This document shows positions 16,997 to 26,499 of a stretch of DNA of 64,000 bases, in pieces. The DNA is from Alphaproteobacteria bacterium (GTDB taxonomy: Bacteria; Pseudomonadota; Alphaproteobacteria; JAEULC01), in assembly GCA_020851015.1 (NCBI GenBank), contig JADZDN010000036.1, positions 5,661-69,660 on the forward strand, given 5' to 3'. A program made the translations under genes and the position numbers. The number at the start of each line of letters is the position of its first letter. Position 1 is the first letter of the stretch. The notes under the pieces are model-generated. The model saw only the letters and a program-made list of their open reading frames with translations. It searched no databases and was not told the DNA's origin.

Positions 16997-18363
16997 CAGT
17001 TGCGCACCTCCATGATCTGCATGGGAAAGATCGCGCAGGGATCCTCAAGCGGCAGCAAGTGATAGACGGAGAAGCGGTAGGCGGGTCCGACCGGCACATT
17101 GAAGGGGGAGAACGGGTAGGCCAGGTTTCCGGCCGTCGTCACAATTCCTGGGTAGCTTGCATGCTGCAACGTCCCTCGCACGAACATGGCGATGGCGTTG
17201 GCCAGCTCCTGGCGCGCCGAAACGGCTTCGATCAGCAAGCCTACCTCCTGGGGCACGAAAGCAGGGTTGGGCTCCAGTCCACGCATGACCGCGTCGCGGC
17301 CATAGACATGGAAGTCGAGATGGCACGTTTCCGCCTGCCACATCGGGAATCGTCTGTGGGCGCGCTGACGCGCCTCCTCCAGCACCGCGTCGAGCTGGCG
17401 GATCATGACCGCGTCGCGGATTCCGACCATCACGATGCTGCGAAAGCCGACGAATTCGGCGCCCTCCAGCTTCACCTTGTATGTCTTGTCGGGGATGAAC
17501 TTGCTTCCGACCACGCGCACCGTGCGCTCGTCCTCCTGCTCGAAGCGGGAACCGGTCAGGTCGTTGATTCCGCCAGGTCCGGGCTGGATGCAGGGGTCCC
17601 CGCGCTCGTAGAGCGAATGCGCGGCGACGGAGATCGGCGTGCAGCGATGCTCGGGATTGCCCGGCCGCACGACGAAGTGGTCATGGCGGACCCGCCCGAC
17701 CAGCGGCTCGGCCAGATCGCAGGGCACGGCCGAGATCCCGGCGCATTCCAGGATCTTTCCCATGTGCAGCGCCAGGCCGCGGTCGAAGCCGCGCATGATG
17801 GGCAGAGCGGCAAACAGCACGTCGTCACAGGCGCGGCCTGCAATCACCACCTCGGCGCCTTCTTCGAGCGCCTTGATGATCGGCTCGACTCCCATCTGCG
17901 CGCAGATCGGCCCGGCACGGTCGATCACGTCGGCGGTCAGCCCGTGCTCCGGTCCAAGGCTTTCCAGGCCACGATGGGCGGCCGCGTGGCGCTTCAGGTC
18001 CGCCTTGTCCAGTTCGGCGTCGATGACCGCCATTCGGAAGGACAGACCCGCTTCGGCCGCGATCTCCTTGATGACCGCTACGCCTTCGTCCAGCTGCTTG
18101 CGCGCTCCGCTGGTGAAGACGGAGCCGACGATCAGCGGAATCTTGCGCTCGCGCGCCGCCTTCAGCATGGTCGACAGGTCGTGCTTGTAGGTTGCGCGAG
18201 GCAGGAACAGCGATGCGGTGCCATTGTAGTAAGGGCCCATGTCGGTCGAGCCGGCATCCTGGCCGATGAAGTCGGGATTCTCGTCCAGCCCGCGCCGGAA
18301 GGCGTCGAGGTTGTATCCGCTGCCGAGAGAGCCCGAAGGGGCGAGTCCGACGACTTCTTCCAT
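16996..18363 (-). CDS. acyclic terpene utilisation AtuA family protein (DUF1446)
   Basis: A 455-residue DUF1446 protein. The N-terminal region carries LAPSGSLGSGYNLDAFRRG, and the glycine-rich GRACDDVLFAALPIM segment near residue 180 is typical. AtuA is part of the citronellol/geraniol degradation gene set of Pseudomonas, but its reaction is not known to me with certainty. I chose ATG at 18363, preceded by GGAGGAAGG; the open frame further upstream overlaps the ligase gene and has no coding character. It is followed without gap by DUF4387 and preceded by an acyl-CoA ligase, so the three genes form a unit. Confidence 0.85.
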   Translation of the reverse strand: MEEVVGLAPSGSLGSGYNLDAFRRGLDENPDFIGQDAGSTDMGPYYNGTASLFLPRATYKHDLSTMLKAARERKIPLIVGSVFTSGARKQLDEGVAVIKEIAAEAGLSFRMAVIDAELDKADLKRHAAAHRGLESLGPEHGLTADVIDRAGPICAQMGVEPIIKALEEGAEVVIAGRACDDVLFAALPIMRGFDRGLALHMGKILECAGISAVPCDLAEPLVGRVRHDHFVVRPGNPEHRCTPISVAAHSLYERGDPCIQPGPGGINDLTGSRFEQEDERTVRVVGSKFIPDKTYKVKLEGAEFVGFRSIVMVGIRDAVMIRQLDAVLEEARQRAHRRFPMWQAETCHLDFHVYGRDAVMRGLEPNPAFVPQEVGLLIEAVSARQELANAIAMFVRGTLQHASYPGIVTTAGNLAYPFSPFNVPVGPAYRFSVYHLLPLEDPCAIFPMQIMEVRN

Positions 18364-18386
18364 GCCGATTTTCCTTCCTCCAGCGA

Positions 18387-19973
18387 TCAGGCCACACGTC
18401 CGCGGTCGAGTACGTGGCCGGATTTTTCTACGTCCCAGCAATCCACCGCGCGCGAAAGCTCCGCCTTGCGAATGCGCTGCGTCGGCGTCTTGGGAAATTC
18501 CTCGATGAAGGCGATGTAGCGCGGCACCTGGAAATACGGCAGGCGCGGTTCGCACCACCGGACCAGTTCGAGCGGATCGACCGATTGCCCCGGTACAGGA
18601 CGCACGAACAATTTCAAATCCTCTTCGCCGAGTTCGCTGGGCACACCGACGAGCGCGCACTCCTCGATGTCGGCGTGCGTGGCGATCACCCGCTCCACCT
18701 CCCACGCGGCAACGTTCACGCCGCGCCGCCGGATCACGTCCTTCTTGCGGCCCGCGAAGTAAAGCCGGCCTTGATCGTCCGCGCGCGCCAGGTCACCGGT
18801 GCGGCACCATTCGCCGTCCATCGTGGCGCGCGATGCGCCGGGGTTTTCGTAGTAGCCCAGAAATCCCAGTCCCGGTGCGCGGGACCGCACCACGATTTCG
18901 CCGGTCTCGCCCGGCGCTACGGGTTCGCCCCGGTCATCGGCAAGTCGAATGTCATAAAAGCTCAAGGGTCGGCCAATCGAGCCCCGATGGCTCTCGGTGT
19001 TGACGGTCACGAACGTGATCAGCTCCGACAGGCCATAGCCTTCGCGCATCGTTACGCCAAAGCGTTGCGCGAATTCCTCCCAAACATCCGGCGGGCAGCC
19101 GCCGCCACAGGCGATCCGCACCTTGTGGCCGCGATCGCCGGCTGTCCGCGGCTGCTTCAACAGCAGCGGCAGGACGCCGCCGAGATAGTGGATATGCGTC
19201 ACGCCATAGCGGCGCACCTCGTCCCAAAAACGCGAGGCGCTGAACCGCTCCACCATCGCCAGGCTTATCGGCCACAGCAGCGCGGCGATCGCGACAGCCA
19301 CGCCTGCTCCGTGGTGCAGGGGCTCCCATAGCAGGAACACGTCCGCCGGTTTGAACTCGGTCAGAACGCGGATGCCGACCGGCCCTGCCCGCAGCGTGCG
19401 GTCGGATTTCAGGACGCCCTTGGAAGCGCCGGTCGTGCCGGAACTGGGCGTCAACGCCAGAATATCGTCCGTCTTGACGAGCACGGCCGGCGGCCCGCCG
19501 TCGGCGTCGGCGCACAATGCCGCGAATTCGCCGCCCTCCCGGCGCCAGGCTACGTAGCGGGGCGCGCAAGAACCGTGCAGCACGGGCTCGATCTGGGCGG
19601 CATAGGCTGCATCGACGATCAGGGCCTGGGGCTTGAACTGATCAAAAACCTGATCCAGCGCGGCGCCCTTGTAGTGCGCATTCACGGGCACGCGGACGAA
19701 TCCCGCCTTCATCAATGCGGCGATGGCGACGATATGGTCCGGATGGCTCGGCAGCATCAGCGCCACGCGGTCCCCCGGGCGCAGGCCGCCGCGAAGCAGG
19801 GCGTTGGCCAGGCGATTGGCGGTCGCGTTGAGAACGCCGTAGGACAGGGGCCGCCCGCCGAACCAGCAATAGACATGGCCGGGGTCCGATGCGGCACGGC
19901 GCTCCATCGCGGCCGGGATCGTCTCCGTGCCAAGGAGTTCCAGAAGGGCTTCCAGCGGAACCGCGGCGCTCAT
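18387..19973 (-). CDS. AMP-forming acyl-CoA ligase (CaiC-like), copy 1
   Basis: A 528-residue ANL-superfamily ligase. The P-loop-like motif SSGTTGASKG lies near residues 177-186, GYGLSE near 305, the hinge region GRKKDVIRRRGVNVAAWEVE near 420-439, and the catalytic lysine in TPTQRIRKAEL near 505. It activates a carboxylate via an acyl-AMP to its CoA ester. It resembles crotonobetaine/carnitine-CoA ligases in overall pattern. A clear paralogue is encoded at 23881-25479, with the polyamine-type transporter and enoyl-CoA hydratase between the two, suggesting duplication within one catabolic cluster. Substrate unknown. Confidence 0.88.
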   Translation of the reverse strand: MSAAVPLEALLELLGTETIPAAMERRAASDPGHVYCWFGGRPLSYGVLNATANRLANALLRGGLRPGDRVALMLPSHPDHIVAIAALMKAGFVRVPVNAHYKGAALDQVFDQFKPQALIVDAAYAAQIEPVLHGSCAPRYVAWRREGGEFAALCADADGGPPAVLVKTDDILALTPSSGTTGASKGVLKSDRTLRAGPVGIRVLTEFKPADVFLLWEPLHHGAGVAVAIAALLWPISLAMVERFSASRFWDEVRRYGVTHIHYLGGVLPLLLKQPRTAGDRGHKVRIACGGGCPPDVWEEFAQRFGVTMREGYGLSELITFVTVNTESHRGSIGRPLSFYDIRLADDRGEPVAPGETGEIVVRSRAPGLGFLGYYENPGASRATMDGEWCRTGDLARADDQGRLYFAGRKKDVIRRRGVNVAAWEVERVIATHADIEECALVGVPSELGEEDLKLFVRPVPGQSVDPLELVRWCEPRLPYFQVPRYIAFIEEFPKTPTQRIRKAELSRAVDCWDVEKSGHVLDRGRVA

Positions 19974-19986
19974 CGTGAACCGCTTC

Positions 19987-21801
19987 CTACCGCGCCGACC
20001 GGCGGCTGAGATGTTCCGCCGCCAGGATGGCCCCGGTAACGACCAGCAGCATGATGGTCGAAACGGCCGCCAGGGATGGATTCACCTTCAGCGCCGCGTC
20101 CGCCCACATCTGCTTGGGCAGGGTGGTCGCCAACCCGCCGGTTACAAACAGCGCGACGGTCAGTTCGTCGAACGACTTCACGAAGGCGAACAGAAAACCG
20201 GCGATCATGCCGGCCTTGATCAGCGGGAAGGTCACCAGGCGCAACGTCGCCGCCCGGTTGGCGCCCAGGCTTGCCGCAGCCTGGTCCAGCCGTTCATCGT
20301 AGCTCTTCAGCACCGCCATCACCGTAACCACCACGAAGGGCACGGCAAGCACGGTGTGGCCGATCACAAGGCCAAGCGACGTGCCCACCAATCCTAGCCG
20401 GGCGTAGAGATAGAACAGCGCCACGGCGATGATGATATTCGGCACGATCAGCGGCGACAGGATCAGCGCCATGATCGCCGATTTCGCGCGCAAGCGCCGG
20501 CGCGCCAGCACGAACGCGGCCGGCACGCCGATCAGCATCGACAGTACGGCGGTCAACAGCCCGACCGTCACCGAGCGGAACATGGCCGCCTGCCACAGCG
20601 GCGAATCGATTACCTGCGCGTACCATTTCCAGGAGAACCCGCGTGGCGGCCATTCGATGAACTCGCCTTCCGTGAATGACACGGGGATGACGAAGAACGA
20701 CGGCACGGCCAAAAATACGATAAGCAGGCCCGCGATCGCGCGGACCGCCAGGCGGGAATCCGCCCTAGACGGACGGTCAACCCGGCGCGGCAGCAGCCGG
20801 TCGGCGGCAGCGCCCACCATGTCGGAGAGGCGCCCCAGCGCGGCGATGACCCACCCGCCTAGCCCGGCGGACAGGCGTGCGACCGCCGACTGGGCACCGG
20901 CGCCGCTGCGGTCCGCCATCGTGCCCGAGCCCGCCAGCGTCGACATTCCAAGTATTCGATCGTAGAGGAAAAACACCACGATCGCCGTCATCAGCAGCAA
21001 CACGCCCAGCGCGCCGCCGAAACCCCAGTTCAGCAGCTCCTCGACCTGGAAGATGATCAGTTGGGCAATCATCATGTCCCGCGGCCCGCCGAGCAGCGCC
21101 GGAATGATGAAGAAGCCCAGCGCAGTGATGAACACCAGCAGTCCTGCCGCCGCCACGCCGGGCATCGAGAGCGGAAAATACACCCGCCAGAAAGCCTGTC
21201 CGCCGCGCGCGCCCAGCGTCGACGCGGCCTTGAGCAAGTTGGTATCGATGTTCTGCATCACCGACAGCATCGCCAGCACCGCCATCGGCATCAGCGTATG
21301 GCACATGCCGATCATCACGCCGATGAAATTGTAGATGATGTCGAGCGGCGCATCGCTGAGCCCCGTCGACTGAATAAGCTCATTGACCACGCCCTTGCGG
21401 CCCAGCAGCACGATCCATGCGAAGGTACGGACAAGGAAGCTGGTCCAGAACGGCATGAGTATCCACAAGAGCAGATGGGCGCGACTGCGTTCCGAGGTGG
21501 TCGCGAGGAGATAGGCGACCGGATAGCTGGTGACCAGCGAAATGAGGGTCGTCCACAAAGCGACCTTGAACGTGATGGAAAGCACGCGAATGTAGAGCGG
21601 AGTGGAAAACAGCTTCTCGTAGTGCTGCAGCGACAGGCCGCCGCCGGCGTCGAGAAAACTCAGGCGCAGCAGCTGCGCAACGGGCAGCAGAAAGACAATT
21701 CCAAGGAACAGGACGATCGGCAGGATCGGCAGCGTCTGCACCCATTGCGGTCGCCGGCGATAAACCCGCGGATGGGCCGGCGCGTTGGATGCGGCGATCA
21801 C
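19987..21801 (-). CDS. polyamine/spermidine-type ABC transporter, two permeases fused (PotB-PotC)
   Basis: A 604-residue membrane protein that joins two BPD-type permeases. The first half (about 25-300) has six membrane segments and the EAA loop KAASTLGARGGQAFWRVYFPLSMPG, as in PotB. A basic linker (about 300-345) follows. The second half (about 350-600) has six more segments and an EAA loop QAAASLGANRAATLRLVTFPLIK, as in PotC. The fusion yields a complete heterodimer equivalent in one chain. GTG start with weak ribosome binding site. No ATPase of the PotA type is in this cluster or anywhere in the window, so the ATPase must be shared or lie elsewhere. Confidence 0.88.
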   Translation of the reverse strand: MIAASNAPAHPRVYRRRPQWVQTLPILPIVLFLGIVFLLPVAQLLRLSFLDAGGGLSLQHYEKLFSTPLYIRVLSITFKVALWTTLISLVTSYPVAYLLATTSERSRAHLLLWILMPFWTSFLVRTFAWIVLLGRKGVVNELIQSTGLSDAPLDIIYNFIGVMIGMCHTLMPMAVLAMLSVMQNIDTNLLKAASTLGARGGQAFWRVYFPLSMPGVAAAGLLVFITALGFFIIPALLGGPRDMMIAQLIIFQVEELLNWGFGGALGVLLLMTAIVVFFLYDRILGMSTLAGSGTMADRSGAGAQSAVARLSAGLGGWVIAALGRLSDMVGAAADRLLPRRVDRPSRADSRLAVRAIAGLLIVFLAVPSFFVIPVSFTEGEFIEWPPRGFSWKWYAQVIDSPLWQAAMFRSVTVGLLTAVLSMLIGVPAAFVLARRRLRAKSAIMALILSPLIVPNIIIAVALFYLYARLGLVGTSLGLVIGHTVLAVPFVVVTVMAVLKSYDERLDQAAASLGANRAATLRLVTFPLIKAGMIAGFLFAFVKSFDELTVALFVTGGLATTLPKQMWADAALKVNPSLAAVSTIMLLVVTGAILAAEHLSRRSAR

Positions 21802-21817
21802 GTGGCGAAGCCGGGGC

Positions 21818-22915
21818 TTAACCCTTCAGCAGCCACTCGTTCATCATCTCGGTGCTCTTGGCCTTCCATTTCGCCCAGAAGGGCGTGTCGACCTGGAACA
21901 GGTGCTTGAAGTTGTCGGGATAGGTCGGCAGCACCTTTGCCAGCGCTGGGTCGATGAACTTGTAGGCGCCGGGGTTCGAAGGTCCTGCCTTCAGCACCTT
22001 GGTCAGCTCGGCCTGGCGCTCCGCATTGGCGGTGAACGCAACGTATCTGCGCGCCAGGTCCGCCTTAGGGTTGCCTTTCACGATGGCGACGCCGCCATGG
22101 TCATAGAATCCCTGGTCCCACGCCATTTCGAACGGCGCACCGTCCTCGATCGCCGCCAGCGTGCGCACCGCGTAGGAGGCGATCATGTCGACCTCGCCGG
22201 ACTTGATGAGCTGCGAGGCCTGCGACCCCTGGTCCCACCAGACGTTCACGTGCTTGCGAATCCGGTCCAACGCCTTGAATGCGCGATCCCAGCCCGCCTG
22301 GGAGTCGAGCACCTTGTACACATCCGCCGGCGGTACACCGTCGGCCATCAGCGCGACCTCCGGCGTGTCGTATCCGCGCTTGCGCAGCGACCGCCGGCCA
22401 GGGAACTTCTCGACATTCCAGAAATCGGCCCAGGTGCGCGGCGGATTGCCTTTATACTTCTCGCGGTTGTAGCCCAGGTTCGTCGCGAACACGTCGGTCG
22501 CGCTGTAGTATTTGGTTTTCAGGCTGGCCGGTATCTCCGAATAGTCCGCGCCGCCGGTGTCGATCGGGTCGAGAAGCCCCATCGAGCCCAGCAGATCGCC
22601 CTCGGCGAAAGCAAGGTAGACCACGTCCCATTGGTAGGACTTGGTTTCCGTCATCGCCTTGACCTGCGCCGTCGGCGCGGCCGAGCGGGCGACGCTGACG
22701 ATTTCGACGCCGGTCTGTTTCGTAAACGGCTTGTGGAATGCCTCCTGGAATCCGGTGCTGTACGGGCCCCCAGGATCGGCAACCACGAGGCGCTCGGCCC
22801 CCGCCGCGCTACGCCAGATCGCGGGCAAGGCCGAGGCCGAGGCGCCGACGACCACCCGAATCGCCGCCCGCCGCCCGACGCGCCTGACCGCGAACTTTCG
22901 CCCCGGCTTGCCCAT
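21818..22915 (-). CDS. polyamine-type ABC transporter substrate-binding protein
   Basis: A 365-residue extracellular binding protein of the PotD/SBP_bac family. The N-terminus carries a twin-arginine-like leader (RRVGRRAAIRVVVGASASAL) which suggests Tat or lipoprotein-free export. The ligand region begins at LVVADPGGPYSTGFQEAFHKPF, the usual PotD opening. The ATG at 22915 follows GGGGAGGGTGAAG, better than the TTG at 22936. It is 16 bases upstream of the fused permease gene. Ligand could be a polyamine, but putrescine/spermidine contacts cannot be verified; related proteins bind other organic ligands. Confidence 0.85.
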   Translation of the reverse strand: MGKPGRKFAVRRVGRRAAIRVVVGASASALPAIWRSAAGAERLVVADPGGPYSTGFQEAFHKPFTKQTGVEIVSVARSAAPTAQVKAMTETKSYQWDVVYLAFAEGDLLGSMGLLDPIDTGGADYSEIPASLKTKYYSATDVFATNLGYNREKYKGNPPRTWADFWNVEKFPGRRSLRKRGYDTPEVALMADGVPPADVYKVLDSQAGWDRAFKALDRIRKHVNVWWDQGSQASQLIKSGEVDMIASYAVRTLAAIEDGAPFEMAWDQGFYDHGGVAIVKGNPKADLARRYVAFTANAERQAELTKVLKAGPSNPGAYKFIDPALAKVLPTYPDNFKHLFQVDTPFWAKWKAKSTEMMNEWLLKG

Positions 22916-23071
22916 CTTCACCCTCCCCGCAGCCAAACGGCGCGTCGGTTACTCGCAGAAATCCAAACTAGTCAATAGCTTGATCTTTGCGCGCGGCAAC
23001 CGTCAAGGCGAAACCGGCCGGCGACCATCGTCCGGGCAGATCGTGCATCGGCGCGCGATACAGAAGGCGGG

Positions 23072-23851
23072 CTATTCACCCGTAAAGCGGGGCTTGCGCT
23101 TTTCGGCGAAGGCGCGAGCACCTTCCGCGGCATCGCGGCTGGTATCGGCGCGGCGGCACGCTGCCGCGATGGCGGAACGCCGTGCCTCGGTGTGGTTCAA
23201 GGCGATCGCGGCCAGGCTAGCCTTGAAAGCGGCGACGGATAGCGGCGCGTTCGCGGCCATGGAAGCGGCGATCGCCATCGCCTCGCGCATTGCATCGCCC
23301 TCGACTACGCGATCGAACAGCCCCATCGCCTCGGCGCGTCCGGCATCGAAGATCTCGCCCGCATACAGAATGCGCCGGGCATGCGCCAGACCGACCGCGG
23401 CCGCCAGACGCTGGCAATGCTCCAGCGAGAAAGCCAGCCCCAGTCTTGCGGCCGGGATGCCGGCGCGCGCGTTCGCGTTGGCAATGCGGAAATCGCAGCA
23501 CAGTGCAAGCGAGCACCCGCCGCCGACGCAGACACCGTTGATCGCCGCGATCACCGGAACCTCCGCATTCTCGATCGCGGTGTGCGCATCGCGGATTGCT
23601 TGGCGATAGGCGGTCGAGGCAGCCTCGTCGCCGCGTACCGCCGCGTAGGCGTTGATGTCGTCCCCCGAGCAGAAATTTCCACCGGCGCCTGTCAGAATTG
23701 CGGCCCGCACGGCGCGATCCCCCGCCAGCGAGCGGAAGGCCACCGCAAGCCCGCTCCAGGCATCGCGGTCGCAGGCATTGAGCTTGGCCGGACGGTTCAT
23801 GGTGACGACCCGGATCGACGGATCGGGCTGGTCGATCAAAATGCTGTTCAT
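23072..23851 (-). CDS. enoyl-CoA hydratase/isomerase family protein
   Basis: A 259-residue crotonase-fold protein. The oxyanion-hole motif FCSGDDINAYAAV is near residues 62-74 and AAINGVCVGGGCSLALCCD near 97-115. The classic catalytic glutamate positions are replaced or shifted (PAARLGLAF), so hydratase, isomerase or other crotonase chemistry is possible. ATG at 23851 has GGGGGATC upstream; a longer start at 23881 would overlap the ligase stop. It lies between the second ligase and the transporter genes and is the only beta-oxidation-type gene in this part of the cluster. Confidence 0.85.
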   Translation of the reverse strand: MNSILIDQPDPSIRVVTMNRPAKLNACDRDAWSGLAVAFRSLAGDRAVRAAILTGAGGNFCSGDDINAYAAVRGDEAASTAYRQAIRDAHTAIENAEVPVIAAINGVCVGGGCSLALCCDFRIANANARAGIPAARLGLAFSLEHCQRLAAAVGLAHARRILYAGEIFDAGRAEAMGLFDRVVEGDAMREAMAIAASMAANAPLSVAAFKASLAAIALNHTEARRSAIAAACRRADTSRDAAEGARAFAEKRKPRFTGE

Positions 23852-23880
23852 GCGATCCCCCGGGGCGCCGATCGTCCGCA

Positions 23881-25479
23881 CTATTCCACGCGCTTGCGGT
23901 CGACCCTGTAGCCGGACTTGTCCAAATCGAAGCAGTCATCGACCATGCGCGGCAGTTCGCCCTTTCGGATGCGTTCCGACGGCGTCTTGGGAAACTCGGC
24001 GATGAAGGCAATGTAGCGCGGGATCTGGAAATACGGCATGCGCGGTTCGCACCACTTGACCAGATCCAGCGGATCAAGCGCCTTGCCGGGCCGCAACCGC
24101 ACGAACAATTTCAGGTCATCGTCGCCCAGTCCGCTCGGCACCCCGATCAGCGCCGATTCCAGCACCGCCTCGTGTTCGCCGATCACGCGCTCGACCTCCC
24201 AGGCCGAGATGTTCACGCCGCGCCGCCGCATGGAGTCCTTCTTGCGGCCAATGAAATAGAGGTATCCATCCGCGTCGTAGCGGCCGAGATCGCCGGTCTT
24301 GAACCAGCCGTCCTGCATCGCGTGGGCGGTCGCCCCCGGATCGCGGAAATAGCCGGCGAAGGCAAGCCCCTCCTCCTTGCCGCGGATAAGGATCTCGCCC
24401 ACCTCGCCTGCCGGCACGTTGTCGCCGGCATCGTCGCACAGCATCACGTCGTAATAGGGAAGCGGCCGTCCGACCGAACCCAGCCGGCCGTCGGTGTTGA
24501 TGGTAACGAAATTGGCGATTTCGGAGATGCCGTAGCCCTCGTGAATTGGCACGCCGTAGCGCTGCTCGAATGCCCGCCAGAAGTCCACCGGGCAACCGCC
24601 GCCCCATGCCACGCGGACCTTGTGCGCGCGATCCTCTCGCCTCGCGGGCTGCTTCAGCAGGATGGGCAGGATGCCGCCGATGAAATGGATCTGGGTGGCG
24701 CCCACCGCGCGGATCTGGTCCCAGTACTGCGAGGCGCTGAAGCGGTCGATCATGTCCAGCGTCACGCGCACCATCAGGGCCGCGATCAGGATGGCGAAGC
24801 CGCCGGCGTGGTAGATCGGCTCCCAGTTCAGGAAGACGTCGCCGGGGCGCATATCGGCGAGCGGCCGGTAGGCCACCGGCCCTGCGCGCAGCAGCTTGTC
24901 GGTGCGCAGCGCCCCTTTCGGCGCGCCGGTCGTACCCGAGGTGTAGTTGACCGCCAGTACGTCGCTCCAGCGCGGCACGTGCGACGGCGGAGACGCATCG
25001 GGATGCGCGAGCAGGCCTTGGTATGTCGACGCCGCGCCGGCAGGATCCGGATGGCCGCGCTGGACGACCAATTCGACGGATGTGCCGGGGAGCAGCGGCG
25101 CGAGGAATTCCGCACGCGCATGGTCGACGATGATCGCGCGCGGCGCCGCGTGGCTCAGCATATGCGCAAGCGCTGGACCCTTGAAGTGCGCGTTGATCGA
25201 CACGCGCACCAGCCCAGCCTTGGCCAGGGCGAACACGGCGACGACATGGTCGGGGTGATGGTCGAGCATCAATCCGACCCGGTCGCCGGGACACAGGCCC
25301 AGCGCCGTCAGCCCGTTGGCGACCCGGTTGGCCTGCTCGTCCAGCGCGGCCGCCGTCCACGACCTGCCGTGATAGCGGCAATAGACATGCGTCGGGTAAT
25401 CGCGCCCCAGGTTCTCGAGCAGCTCCCGGATCGTCGGGCCGTCGCCGACGGACGTGGGCAGAGCGTCATTGGTGTCCAC
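23881..25479 (-). CDS. AMP-forming acyl-CoA ligase (CaiC-like), copy 2
   Basis: A 532-residue ANL ligase paralogous to that at 18387-19973. Motifs: TSGTTGAPKGALR near residues 172-184, GYGISE near 300, GRKKDSMRRRGVNISAWEVE near 418-437, and lysine in TPSERIRKGEL near 503. Both copies share the unusual RRRGVN and IRK features that distinguish them from typical acetyl-CoA synthetases, so they likely arose by duplication and may act on related acids. GTG start at 25479 with GGAAGA upstream; it is followed after 29 bases by the enoyl-CoA hydratase. Confidence 0.88.
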   Translation of the reverse strand: MDTNDALPTSVGDGPTIRELLENLGRDYPTHVYCRYHGRSWTAAALDEQANRVANGLTALGLCPGDRVGLMLDHHPDHVVAVFALAKAGLVRVSINAHFKGPALAHMLSHAAPRAIIVDHARAEFLAPLLPGTSVELVVQRGHPDPAGAASTYQGLLAHPDASPPSHVPRWSDVLAVNYTSGTTGAPKGALRTDKLLRAGPVAYRPLADMRPGDVFLNWEPIYHAGGFAILIAALMVRVTLDMIDRFSASQYWDQIRAVGATQIHFIGGILPILLKQPARREDRAHKVRVAWGGGCPVDFWRAFEQRYGVPIHEGYGISEIANFVTINTDGRLGSVGRPLPYYDVMLCDDAGDNVPAGEVGEILIRGKEEGLAFAGYFRDPGATAHAMQDGWFKTGDLGRYDADGYLYFIGRKKDSMRRRGVNISAWEVERVIGEHEAVLESALIGVPSGLGDDDLKLFVRLRPGKALDPLDLVKWCEPRMPYFQIPRYIAFIAEFPKTPSERIRKGELPRMVDDCFDLDKSGYRVDRKRVE

Positions 25480-25515
25480 GAAGATGTCTTCCGGCAGAAG
25501 CCGCCACGCCGGCTC

Positions 25516-26379
25516 CTACTTCAATCCATGCCTTCCCGCATAGGCCGAGCGCGAAGGAGACGACCAGCCTTGCAAGGCCGCCGTATCCGGCCGGAAAACC
25601 TCGACCTTCAGCGGGTAGCAGGCGGCCTCGTCGCCGGAATGATTGGATCCGCAGTCGCCGCCCGGGCATGCCGACAGGCCACCGAGGAGGTCGATCTCGG
25701 CGAAAAACTCGATGAAGTCGCCCGGCCGGACGGGACTTGCCTTCATGAAGTACTGGTTGGTTTCGCGGGTGAAGCCCGTGCACATGAAGACGTTCAGGAC
25801 ATCGTGGACATGCGGCTCGGCGTCGGTCGCGGAAAGTCCGCGCCCCTTCACCAAGGCCCGTGTCAGGTTGGAATGGCAGCAGCAATCGTAGTCGGTCCTC
25901 TTGAGAAGCCGGTTCGTATAGGGATCGCAGCGCGTACCGATGACGTCGTGGATGCCGGCGCCGTCCTCGTCGAAGCCGTACCATCCGAGCGTGTCGTGGG
26001 TGATGGTCGCAAGCGGCCGCAAATAGGGCATGTTGCTCCACAGCCGGTTGCCCGTCGTCACATGCGTCGCGTGCAGCTGGCGCGTCTTGCCGGAAAAGAA
26101 TCGTTCCTTCAGGTCGTTGGCGTTCCACAAGTTTAGGTCACCGACCTGCGGCCCCTCGACCGAAACGATGCGGAAGATGTGGCCGGCGGGCACCTCGAAG
26201 GTCCTGCCGTCGCGCGGCGGCACCATCACTTCGTCGACCTTTTCGAGGTTGGCGCGCACCCGCTCGTAGAAGCCCGTGTCGATCGGCGGCAGCTTGTCGA
26301 CCTCGTAGGCGATCACAAAAGGTGCCGCACGACGGCGGTCCGCATCGGCCGGCGCAGAAACAGGGGCGAGAAGCGTCAC
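25516..26379 (-). CDS. DUF1989 family (urea carboxylase-associated/aminomethyltransferase-like) protein
   Basis: A 287-residue DUF1989 protein. Visible features are the VPPRDGRTFEVPAGHIFRIVSVEG strand region and GDLNLWNANDLKERF at about residues 65-120, and CDPYTN, CCCHSN and CPGGDC motifs, the last rich in metal-type Cys and His. DUF1989 includes urea-carboxylase-associated proteins and others with unknown function. The frame is open to 26469 but GTG at 26379 is preceded by TGGAG, so I use that start. It lies in a leftward cluster with an M81 peptidase and a family-5 binding protein. Function not assigned. Confidence 0.85.
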   Translation of the reverse strand: MTLLAPVSAPADADRRRAAPFVIAYEVDKLPPIDTGFYERVRANLEKVDEVMVPPRDGRTFEVPAGHIFRIVSVEGPQVGDLNLWNANDLKERFFSGKTRQLHATHVTTGNRLWSNMPYLRPLATITHDTLGWYGFDEDGAGIHDVIGTRCDPYTNRLLKRTDYDCCCHSNLTRALVKGRGLSATDAEPHVHDVLNVFMCTGFTRETNQYFMKASPVRPGDFIEFFAEIDLLGGLSACPGGDCGSNHSGDEAACYPLKVEVFRPDTAALQGWSSPSRSAYAGRHGLK

Positions 26380-26499
26380 GGCAATCTCCAGGCTTGGTGG
26401 GCACGGCCGGCAATTCCAGGGCGCTGCCCGGGCCGCATCGCACCCACTATACGCGGCCGCGCGCTGCAATCCATAGCAGCGGCCATCGAGGACGCATTG

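Noticed and set aside
24172..26136. 654-codon open frame on the plus strand
   Set aside because: It lies opposite to the AMP ligase and DUF1989 genes, which have clear motifs. No ribosome binding site or domain pattern is visible.
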